Source of the DNA: Lentinula raphanica
Lineage: Eukaryota; Basidiomycota; Agaricomycetes; Agaricales; Omphalotaceae
Direction of reading: 5' to 3'
DNA length: 64,000 bases
Assembly: GCA_027919835.1 (NCBI GenBank)
Contig: JANVFP010000021.1
Location: 992,001 to 1,056,000 of the forward strand
This document shows positions 55,755 through 64,000 of this stretch, piece after piece. Numbering within the stretch: the first letter of the stretch is position 1; each line of letters opens with the position of its first letter. The notes below the pieces were generated by a model, which worked only from the letters and a program-made list of their open reading frames with translations, was not told the origin of the DNA and made no database searches. The position numbers and the translations under genes are program-made.

Positions 55755-58140
55755 GAACTACACTGTACTTCCAATCCCCCTACTTGAGCTCACTGTCAAG
55801 GAAGTACAAGCTCATCGTCAACAACAGTGAGCTCACAGTACACATTTCCTTCAATTTCTGTACGTAACATGTCCTCACTGTCATCAACTACTGTGCTCAT
55901 CGTCATACACAGTGAGCTCAATGTGTTGCTCACTGTGTACAGTGTACTGGATATATGTGCTCATTGTTGCACACAGTGAGCTCAACATGTTGGTCATTGT
56001 CAGACACAGTGAACTCAACATGTGTGCTCATTGTTAAACACAGTGAGCTCTTCATTGTTGTCTACAGTGTACTCAACATGTGTGCTCATTGTTGTACACA
56101 GTGAGCTCAATGTGTTGGTCATTGCTGTATACAGTGAGCTCAATATGTTGGTCATTGTCATACACAGTGAACTCTTCATTGTTGCATACAGTGTACTCAA
56201 CATGTGTGCTCATTGTTGTACACAGTGAGCTCAATGTGTTGGTCATTGCTGTATACAGTGAGCTCAATATGTTGGTCATTGTCATACACAGTGAACTCTT
56301 CATTGTTGCATACAGTGTACTCAACATGTGTGCTCATTGTTGTACACAGTGAGCTCAATGTGTTAGTCATTGCTGTATACAGTGAGCTCCTCATCATTGT
56401 ATACAGTGAGCTCAACATGTTGGTCATTGTCATACACAGTGAGCTCTTCATTGTTGCATACAGTGTACTCAACATATGTGCTCATTGTTGCACACAGTGA
56501 GCTCAATATGTTGGTCATTGCTGTATACATTGAGCTCCTCATCATTGTATACAGTGAGCTCAACATCTTGGTCATTGTTTGATACAGTAAGCTCAACATT
56601 GTTGTATACAGTATACTCAACATGTGAGCTCATTGTTGTTAACAGTGAGCTCAATGTCTTTGTCACTGTGAACATTGAAGTCAAGGGTTTTGTCACTGTA
56701 TACAGTACACAAACTGTCTTGCTCATTGTTGTTGACAGTGAGCTCAAGGCCTTTGTCACTGTGTACATTGAGCTAAGGTACTTCTTCACTGTTCCCCACA
56801 ATGAGCTCAATGTATTGGTCACTATAGACAGTGAACTGAATGTCTTGCTCATTGTTATTGACAGTGAGCTCAAGGTCTTTGTCACTGTGTACATTGAACT
56901 CAAGTGCCTCATCACTGTTGTACACAATGAACTCAATGTGTTGGTCACTGTATACAGTGAGCTCAATACGTACAGATTTCATTGAATTTCGGTACGTAAC
57001 CACTTTTAGATAGGCTGCTCACTGCCATGTATGATGAGCTCAAGGCCTTGGCCATTGTTGAACATGATGAGCTCCTCATTGCTATCTACAGTGAGCTCAA
57101 TGTGTTGCACATTGGATGCAGTGTACTTAATATGTGTGCTCATTGTTACACACAGTGAGCTCTTCATTGTTGCATACAGTGTACTCAACATGTGTGCTTA
57201 TTGTTATATACAGTGAGCTCAATGTGTTGGTCATTGCTGTATACATTGAGCTCCTCATCATTGTACACAGTGAGCTCAATGTGTTGCTCATTGTATGTAA
57301 TGTACTCAATATGTATACTCATTGATGTTCACAGTGAGCTCAATGCCTTGCTTACTGTATACAGTGTACTCAACATATATGCTCATTGTGAAACACAGTG
57401 AGCTCAAGGTCAGCCTCACTGCACACAGCCTACTCTATGTATTGGTCATTGTTGTTGACAGTGAACTCAAGGTCTTTGTCACTGTATATATTGAACTCAG
57501 GTGCCTCAACACTGTTGTATACAATGAGCTAAATCCCTATTGGTTACTGTGTACAGTGCACAAAATGTCTTGCTGATTGTTGTTGGCAGCAAGCTCAAGG
57601 TCTTTGTCACTGTGTACATTGAGCTCAGGTACTTCCTCACTGTCACCCACAATGAGCTCAATAGCTTGTTCATTGCTGTCAACAATAAGGCCAACTCGTA
57701 CGGATTTTTTTGAATTTCTGTACGCAACTAGTTGGAGTAAGGTCCAAATTGATATATGCAATCAGTGTCTTATTGCTGTATGCAGAGTGCACAATATGTA
57801 TGACCATTGTTTTACATAGTGAGTTCAATGTGTTGGTTATTGTCAGACGTACTCCACATGTAAGCTGATTGTGGTGCTAGTCACTGCTTTACATAGTGAG
57901 CTCAATACTTTTGTCACTGTCAACAGCGAAGTCAGTGGTGCTGTCACTGTATATATCAAGCTCAATCAGCTCATCACTGTTGTACATAATGAGATTAACA
58001 TATTGGTCACTGTGCATAGTGAACTTAATCTTTTACTCACTGTTGTTTACAATAAGCTCAGTATCTTTGTTGCTGTGTATGATGAGCTCAATATTTTTGT
58101 CATTGTTAACAGTGCGCTCAATATCAGTTATCCGTGTAAT
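55755..58140. repeat. Minisatellite array built on a ~33-bp unit with internal symmetry (ACAGTGAGCTCA...)
   Basis: About 70 imperfect units of 24-34 bp, each with (A)CAGTGAGCTCAA followed by TGTxTTGGTCATTG. From about 56080 to 56470 a 124-bp higher-order unit (33+33+24+34) is repeated almost exactly: frames starting at 56080 and 56204 encode identical peptides. Block boundaries carry TTTCxGTACGTAAC at about 55856, 56987 and 57715. GAGCTC and TCATTG/CAATG steps make both strands similar and allow hairpins. ORFs of 60-170 residues appear on both strands through the array; none is a credible gene. Confidence 0.92.
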
Positions 58141-58380
58141 AGATCCGTTGTATATTTCAACAAGACAGTGACATATATTGAGTGAGAGAGAAAGCCCGTA
58201 ATAAAGAGACAAGCTGCATTAACAGTTTGTGTGTATATTGGGTATAAAGCAAGCAATGAATATGAATTATGCAGAAAATTTGTTGAAGATATTATGTGTA
58301 GTCGTAATAGAAGTTAAAATAGTGCATTAATTATTGTTTGTTTTGTTTGTGGTATAGTTGAGCAGAAAACAAGGAAGGGA
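58141..58380. other. AT-rich spacer between arrays
   Basis: About 240 bp without repeat units or a gene. Confidence 0.5.
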
Positions 58381-58622
58381 TAGGGAGTGGAGTGAGGATG
58401 TTAGGGGTAGAATTGATAGGGAGTGGAGTGAGGATGTTAGGGGTAGAATTGATAGGGAGTGGAGTGAGGATGTTAGGGGTAGAATTGATAGGGAGTGGAG
58501 TGAGGATGTTAGGGGTAGAATTGATAGGGAGTGGAGTGAGGATGTTAGGGGTAGAATTGATAGGGAGTGGAGTGAGGATGTTAGGGGTAGAATTGATAGG
58601 GAGTGGAGTGAGGATGTTAGGG
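58381..58622. repeat. Perfect 36-bp minisatellite, about 6.7 copies
   Basis: Unit starts TAGGGAGTGGAGTGAGGA and is 36 bp, repeated without visible mismatch. Because 36 is divisible by three all frames stay open; plus-strand frame 58358-58672 gives seven repeats of DREWSEDVRGRI and the minus frame an equal repeat, so the ORFs are by-products. Confidence 0.95.
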
Positions 58623-58659
58623 GGTTATTAGATGATAGTAGGGGTTGGAGTAGGGGTCG

Positions 58660-58945
58660 AATCAAAAATTAGGGTAGGGGTAGGGATGGGTAGGGTAGGG
58701 GTAGGGATGGGTAGGGTAGGGGTAGGGATGGGTAGGGTAGGGGTAGGGATGGGTAGGGTAGGGGTAGGGATGGGTAGGGGTAGGGATGGGTAGGGTAGGG
58801 GTAGGGATGGGTAGGGATGGGTAGGGATGGGTAGGAATGGGTAGGGTAGGGTAGGGGGTAAGGTAGGGTAGGGTAGGGTAGGGTAGGGATGAGATGGGTA
58901 GGGGGTAGGGATGGGATGGGTAGGGACGGCTAGGGAAGCCTAGGG
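58660..58945. repeat. G-rich TAGGG/GATGGG array
   Basis: Runs of GGGTAGGG, GGTAGGGATGG and GGGTAGGGTAGGG with almost no C on the plus strand. Similar to degenerate telomeric TTAGGG-type DNA but with pentamer/decamer spacing; strong G-quadruplex potential. Looser TAGGGATxGG motifs continue to about 59330. Confidence 0.9.
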
Positions 58946-61188
58946 ATAAGTAGATTCAAAGCTGAAAGACCACAACTGAGATAGAAGCAACACTTGTAAA
59001 ATCCACAGCTTGGTCAGCAAACCTTGGCCACTGGCTTTATCATCCTAACTGCTCTGAAGCTGTGGGGTGAGATAGGGCAAGGATACGGATGAGGTAGAGC
59101 AAGGATAGGGATGAGTAAGAGAAGGGATAAGAATGGCATAAGATAGGAAGGAGTAGACATAAGAATGAGATAGGGATGGATAGGGGAAGGGATAAGAATG
59201 GAGTAAGGGGGGTAGGTGTAGGACTAAGAATGGGATAGGAATGGGATAGGGATGGATATGGGCAGAGATCAGAATGGGGTAAGAATGAACTTACAATGAG
59301 TAGGGATGAGGTATGACAAGGATAGGGATGATGTTAGGTGTGCCCTTGAGAGCATTGGCACCAGATTCAATGGCTATGAGTTAATCATTCCAAAACATGG
59401 AGTGAGAGCTACTAAGCAGTGTGTTCTACACTGAGGATCAGAACCTGGAAGGACTTGTTTAACCTTGTTATAGAGACTGTGTCAGACTAGAGAGTACAAA
59501 CAATAGAGAAACCACTAGATTAAATAACCAAACTGGGGTTTGGATACAAAGTACCTACAGTTTATATAGGTGTGTCTAGGTATTGATATATAACGTGATT
59601 GTATGTCGGCGGGAAGACATGTCATTGCAATGATAATATTGTAATGACATGTCCCAGTGCCGGGACGTGCTAACAAGTCATTGTTGTATAACGACAGCGC
59701 GTTATGACTTACCATGACTCGAAAGGACCCGAATCGACATGGAAACGTGTCGATCCGGCTGTTTACGAGTGTCAGAAGGTCATTGGATCTTGAGGCCCCA
59801 GACGAGGAATCGTCTTGACTCAGCTTGATTCGTCGGGGTCACGAAGAACATCTATACATACCAAATGAACAGTGCCAAAGTGTTTGTCGGTTCGGCGAAA
59901 CACATATACCAGCCGAGGATGGGGTTTTTGTGTTGAGCAAAGCCTGAACGACGCATGTATGAGCCAATAATGGCAGGAGTGGGATTTGGGAAATATTGTA
60001 ATCAGGGTTGACCAAACGGATTGAGGGGAGGCCGGCGATGACAGAAACATTGAAGGGATTGCCGAACGGAAAAACGCTGGGGCGAGACGACATTTGACAA
60101 GACGGGACCGATGGATTATTGTGTACAGGAAGAAGCAGGCACGATACTGGGTGTCGTAGATCCGGATGTGCTTGAGAGGAGTTAGGCTAACGTCGACGAT
60201 GATCCTGTCTTGACGACGGGACCTCGTTAGCGTAAGTGTAATCCGTTGGATGAACTGATTACGCACCTTGAGGTTATCTAGTTGGCAGGCCGCGTCATCG
60301 CAGCCTCCAACCCTCCATACCCTGTCCTCATTGTCCTGTTGCTCATCCCTTGTGTGTCTTGTGCCCGTTGATGTTTTTCCTAAGTTCCTATCGTGCCGGT
60401 ATGCACATCCCGGTAGTCTCCTCCTCCTCCTCCTCGCATCCCGCTAATCTCCTCGTCGTCGTCCTTGTGTCCTGGTGATGTCGTTGCTGTGCTGATCTTC
60501 CTCGCGAAACTTCTCCGTCCTTGTGTCCTGGTAGTCCTGGTCGTCTCCTCTTTGTTGTCCTGATCGACCCCTCCTTAGTGCCCTAGTCGTTTCCTCCTCT
60601 TGTCATCCTCGTCGTCTCCTCGTTGTTGTCCTAATCATCTCCTCGTCCTCGTCATCTCCTCGTCCTCGTCATCTCCTCGTCATCTCCTTGCCGTCGTCCT
60701 CGTTGTCCTTGTTCCTTGTTGTCCTTTCTTTGTCATCTGGGTGGTCTCCTCCTCGTCTTCTTGTTGTCGTATCCGGTAGTGGTGGTGGAAAAGAAGGAAG
60801 AAGTGGCGGTAAAGGAGGAGAAGGAAGCGGTGGAGGAGAAGGAAGAGTGTGAGAAAAAAATAAAAGTTGTGCCTATGCCGAATAAGACTCGGCTCGGCAC
60901 AGTTCGGCCAATGAGAAAATGAGGTTGAGGATGCAGTATTGGTGTTCTCCCGAAATACAACGCGTATTGCAGAAGGCATGAGCCTGGCAAAGAATCGTCA
61001 AGACAGCGTGACGGGCAAGTATCGTAACACGTAACTCAAAGATCGTTCCAAAATGTTGTGTTTTGTGAATATTCGGTACTTGGTACTGAAGTATTGATTC
61101 AATCATGTATTGTATGGCTATCTTTATCACTATATAACTGATACTAGTCAGTAAAACAGTCATTGGAAATGAAATCGAAAGACATACC
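58946..61188. other. Low-gene interval with G-rich and CTC/GTC-rich tracts
   Basis: The left part to 59330 is a decayed extension of the G-rich array. From about 60420 to 60840 the plus strand is dominated by TCCTCGTCxTC-type repeats and then GGAGGAGAAGGAAG purine tracts. A 148-residue minus ORF (59820-60266) has no recognised features. No supported gene. Confidence 0.35.
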
Positions 61189-61692
61189 TCACTCCATTGC
61201 AGCTTTGCGAAGAATAGGTCGAATGATTTTTTTCCACACGATCGACTGCTTTGAGTTGAACAGGAAAATTTCCCGGTGCGTGTTGCAGCCTTGAATGACC
61301 CCTAAGCGTTGAGCCTATACAGACGATTAGAACTCACACTTAGGGCAATTGATTCGCGGTCTATCGTAACAGACACGTTCTAATAGAAGGTGCGCCAGGG
61401 CCTCTGAAATTCATAGCTATCGACGAAAGTCTTGGGATCGATGAATTGGTCACGCACCAGCTCTCCTCCTCCTCTTTACAGCTAACGGTGGGAGCCAATT
61501 ACGACCGGGGGATCTACATTTTATGTTCCATTGCCTCCTCCTTTGGTGGAAGTTCTTCGACATCCCGATCTTCCATCGACGACTGTGATCCACGAATGCG
61601 TAGAGGTACCCAGGCCCGTCTGCACGAGACGTTGGACGTGCCTTTCGAGACGCATATAGAGAGCGCAGGACGCGTTTGGATCGCCGGGACAT
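61189..61692 (-). CDS. T5orf172/GIY-YIG-like domain protein (137 aa)
   Basis: Exons: 61692-61458, 61403-61338, 61301-61189; 137 residues. After a basic start (MSRRSKRVLRSLYASRK) comes GPGYLYAFVDHSRRWKIGMSKNFHQRRRQW, the pattern of the T5orf172/MUG113 branch of the GIY-YIG superfamily, then RSPGRNWLPPLAVKRRRRAEALAHLLLE. The C-terminal exons give CYDRPRINCPK and THREIFLF, also family-like. The tyrosine pair and conserved Arg/Glu of the fold are present, but nuclease activity has rarely been shown for fungal members. Such genes are often multicopy in Agaricomycetes. Confidence 0.75.
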
Positions 61693-62247
61693 GATTTAGA
61701 TCATGAGTTGGAGTGGGGAAACCGGGTAGAGTTGGTTTTGGGAGAGTTTATGGTGGTAGAGAGAGCAGCCCTGTGTAGTGTAGGTATACAATGAGTGATG
61801 AGCAGGTCTGTATTGAAGGTTGTGTGCGATGGAATAGGTCCAAAGTGTTTGTGTCGATGGGATCAGTAATTGTTTATGGTCATTTACTTGATGATAAACT
61901 TCATCTTCTTACACTATACTAGCATGATAGGACCTCTAAAACAACACCAACGACTGCAAGACATGATCAAGGGAGCCTAGAGACGACAAGGTGTAACTTA
62001 GAGGGTTGAAGGCCGTGATGACACGGCCTGCCAACCAACACTTACACATTTGGTGCATAATCCGTTCAGATGAACGGATACCCTTCTTCTTTTCTTTCCC
62101 GCCATTGACTTACACATCCTTCAGTCTCTTTGCGCGTCTCCCGCCTTTTCTGACATCTTCATCTCTATTCTACAACTCTCTCATCTGACATATTCTCGGA
62201 GCTGCCCATCTCTTATTTAGCATCCTCCCTGTGCAGCCTGGCTCACG
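61693..62247. other. Gene-free interval
   Basis: No supported gene; a pyrimidine-rich stretch before 62248 is typical of a fungal promoter. Confidence 0.35.
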
Positions 62248-62862
62248 ATGGAAGCTAACACCCCCCGCCCTGTTCTAGCACCATCTTATTCATTCTCCGG
62301 TGCATCTTCTGCATCGTCTACCTTCCCAAGAGTACTCAAGCGAGCTCTTACCTCTGCTGCCGATTTGGACTTTTTCAAGCCAGCAGAATCATCGTTCAAC
62401 CCACGTCCTTATACTCCCAGCGCGAATCCGCTATCCGGCACTCATTCTAAGAACAGATACAATCATCTCTCGCGCCATACCACTCGACCCGAAGTTCATG
62501 TTATCCCTCCTGCCAGTATGGATCCATCGCCTACTGACCCCAACGCCGTTTTCATTCATCCACCATTCAATAATTTTCCCAATGTGCAAGATTTCCCCGA
62601 AGGATTGACGTACAAAGTCATGGCCGATAATCCGGAATGGTTCTTGGACGCTGCTGACTTTATTCGCGTCGAGGAGAATTCATCAGAAACATCACCTTCA
62701 ACCGATCCTCAGAGACCATCGTTTCTCGGCTCGTCTTCACCTCGTTTAGACGTCCTGAATGACGGTACACATCCCAGCAACCTTTTTGTTGTGCTAGGCC
62801 CTCGGCTCCGCCCCTCCCCCTCCCCCCGTTTTGTACGTTCGTCCTCGTTCGACACTCCCTGA
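62248..62862 (+). CDS. Hypothetical protein, 204 aa, Ser/Pro-rich
   Basis: A single uninterrupted ORF starting MEANTPRPVLAPSYSFSG after a CT-rich leader. The Ser/Pro-rich N-terminal third is followed by a more structured stretch: NAVFIHPPFNNFP (about 95-110), GLTYKVMADNPEWFLDAADFIRVEE (about 120-145), then a Ser/Pro/Arg-rich tail. No domain recognised. An intron after 62800 that would extend the protein cannot be excluded, because the tail becomes low complexity. Confidence 0.6.
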   Translation: MEANTPRPVLAPSYSFSGASSASSTFPRVLKRALTSAADLDFFKPAESSFNPRPYTPSANPLSGTHSKNRYNHLSRHTTRPEVHVIPPASMDPSPTDPNAVFIHPPFNNFPNVQDFPEGLTYKVMADNPEWFLDAADFIRVEENSSETSPSTDPQRPSFLGSSSPRLDVLNDGTHPSNLFVVLGPRLRPSPSPRFVRSSSFDTP

Positions 62863-63269
62863 TTGCGATCTCCTCATCCTCGGTTTGTATACTTTTTTTT
62901 GGCTTTTCCCTTCCTCAAATTCAACATCTTGGCTCGTCTACGCATATACAACGGTGCCCATCTTCTGGTCTAAGTTCCTAACTGTGTTGTCCTTTAAGGA
63001 CCCCGGAAAATCCGGAAAGAGCTCTCATCCTGAGTTGGCCAAATTCGGCCTTTCCCACGTTCCCAATTTGGATAAAATTCGGCCATTTCCACGATACCTC
63101 TGACCAAAATTCCAAAATTCGGCCCTTTTTGGGATCATACCTCTTCTCGAGCAGCAAACACCTTACGCCCTCTTACGATCATGTCAAAAACATTGTATTA
63201 GACTACAGAGGCTCAGTAGAATGTCAATTAGAAGTCAATTCACCCGCTACACCATTGCCAGCAGCCGCC
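62863..63269. other. Gene-free interval with AAxTTCGGCC repeats
   Basis: Short direct repeat AAATTCGGCCxTTxCC occurs three times between 63030 and 63130. No supported gene. Confidence 0.4.
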
Positions 63270-64000
63270 TCAATTCATAGCAGCCGCCTTGCGTTTACCA
63301 TGAGGCGATTGGTCCTCTACAATTGCCTTGGCAATTGCGACCAGCTCTGAGTGTTGCGGTTGTGAGTCCCGCAGGAGCACATCGAGAGATTCAGGATATT
63401 TGACCAAATATAACTGTGGGGCAATTTCGACGCTTCCCGGTATGTCTTGGACCTTTGTGCATAGCATTCCTGTATGTGTCGATAGATTAGAATCTAGGGA
63501 AACAATGAGATTGGCCGAGCGCAGGAATGCAAACGAAGGTGCTGGACGGGAAACGTTCTCGACTGTTGCAACTTGTGGTGATAGATAACCACCGAAGTCG
63601 GTATACAGTTGGACAACGAGTCGGGAAATAGAACGAACATCCGTGGAGTGTGGGGTGTAATTATGGGTGGTTCTTTTGAGTCCGCCTTCATGATAGATCA
63701 CCTTAACTAAGACAGCTATATGAGACGACGTTGGTAATGATAAGCAGTGATACACACCTTGTCCAACCCATAACTTTGCCTGCAGCATCACAATAATCCA
63801 CGAACCTTGTCTGAGCGGTCGGAATTCTGAGATTCCAGCAGACACCAGTGGGAGGCGGGTTCTCCTCTCCAAAATTTCATAGCGAGCTCTTCCTTTTCGT
63901 GGCGTTGCGAGTCTGGTAGTTATCGATTTGTTTTGGATATTTGTTGTGGGAGTCGTGGCAGCAGGCGTCTGTTCCTCCGGAATTGAGAGACCAGGTATTC
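63270..64000 (-). CDS. Partial unrecognised protein, 3' part, continuing beyond the window
   Basis: The frame is open from the window edge at 64000 to 63758, then a 43-nt GT-AG intron (63716-63757), then 63715-63270 with a TGA stop. The readable part begins with a Thr/Pro/Asn-rich segment and KGRARYEILERRTRLPL, then WIIVMLQAKLWVGQ|AVLVKVIYHEGGL, RSISRLVVQLYTDFGGYL, and a C-terminal SVEIAPQLYLVKYPESLDVLL, ending GKRKAAAMN. No domain recognised. The start lies outside the window. Confidence 0.6.
   Translation of the reverse strand, partial: IPGLSIPEEQTPAATTPTTNIQNKSITTRLATPRKGRARYEILERRTRLPLVSAGISEFRPLRQGSWIIVMLQAKLWVGQGVYHCLSLPTSSHIAVLVKVIYHEGGLKRTTHNYTPHSTDVRSISRLVVQLYTDFGGYLSPQVATVENVSRPAPSFAFLRSANLIVSLDSNLSTHTGMLCTKVQDIPGSVEIAPQLYLVKYPESLDVLLRDSQPQHSELVAIAKAIVEDQSPHGKRKAAAMN

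Noticed and set aside
56469..56985. Long ORFs on both strands in the minisatellite
   Set aside because: They follow from the repeat itself, occur on both strands at the same place and have repetitive LSSLxTxM or LVIVxSEL translations.
58381..58622. CRISPR-like direct repeat
   Set aside because: Repeats are immediately adjacent with no unique spacers, and the DNA is eukaryotic; it is a minisatellite.
58327..58672. ORFs with a perfect 12-residue repeat
   Set aside because: The 36-bp unit keeps all frames open; there is no start context, leader or conserved flank, so a protein is not supported.
59820..60266. 148-codon minus-strand ORF
   Set aside because: No domain, no splice-supported extension and composition unlike the recognised genes nearby.

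Overview
The window looks like nuclear DNA from a filamentous basidiomycete, most likely an Agaricomycete. The genes are cut by many 45-65 nt GT-AG introns (twelve exons in a transporter, nine in eIF4A). A BTB/POZ protein and a T5orf172-type protein resemble families expanded in mushroom-forming fungi, and the mobile elements (Gypsy-type gag-pro, a tyrosine-recombinase retroelement, a PIF/Harbinger-like transposon) fit the same group. The species cannot be read from the sequence.

Layout. 1-10.2 kb: AT-rich long repeats in four copies (A 1-1185, B 2440-4113, C inverted 7169-8470, D 8480-10156) around retroelement coding sequence. A gag ORF (4118-5713) is joined to a retropepsin ORF through a probable -1 frameshift site, and the pol part is missing where copy C begins. 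C and D form a foldback of about 3 kb. 10.16-14.58 kb: a complete-looking tyrosine-recombinase (DIRS/Ngaro-like) retroelement, transcribed leftward, between identical 225-bp direct repeats. 14.9-30.4 kb: a tandem segmental duplication, four units of roughly 4-5 kb. Each unit carries a leftward gene for a predicted secreted protein of about 290-375 residues with no recognised domain, plus decayed rightward ORF families and about 200-bp sub-repeats. Copy 3 is an exon-shuffled chimera; copy 4 seems frameshifted. 30.72-33.92 kb: a PIF/Harbinger-like DNA transposon with its Myb-like protein and DDE transposase, inside 50-90 bp inverted repeats.

34.7-55.2 kb: mostly single-copy genes. They are an MFS monocarboxylate-transporter-like protein, a divergent forkhead factor, a coiled-coil protein, two tiny six-cysteine secreted proteins, a BTB/POZ protein, mitochondrial ATP synthase epsilon head-to-head with a Rab4-like GTPase, a dual-specificity phosphatase, eIF4A and a 188-residue secreted protein. 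55.8-59.3 kb: three kinds of minisatellite in succession (a 33-bp/124-bp array with internal symmetry, a perfect 36-bp array, and a G-rich TAGGG-type array). 59.3-64 kb: low-complexity DNA, a T5orf172/GIY-YIG-like gene, an unrecognised 204-residue ORF and the 3' part of a gene running off the right edge.

The most unusual region is the 14.9-30.4 kb tandem array of secreted-protein genes, which shows exon duplication, fusion and decay in progress. The pair of six-cysteine micro-proteins at 42.2-43.8 kb is second. Exon coordinates were worked out by hand from reading frames and splice consensus; they are predictions. Every multi-exon model described as closing has exon lengths that sum to a whole number of codons.
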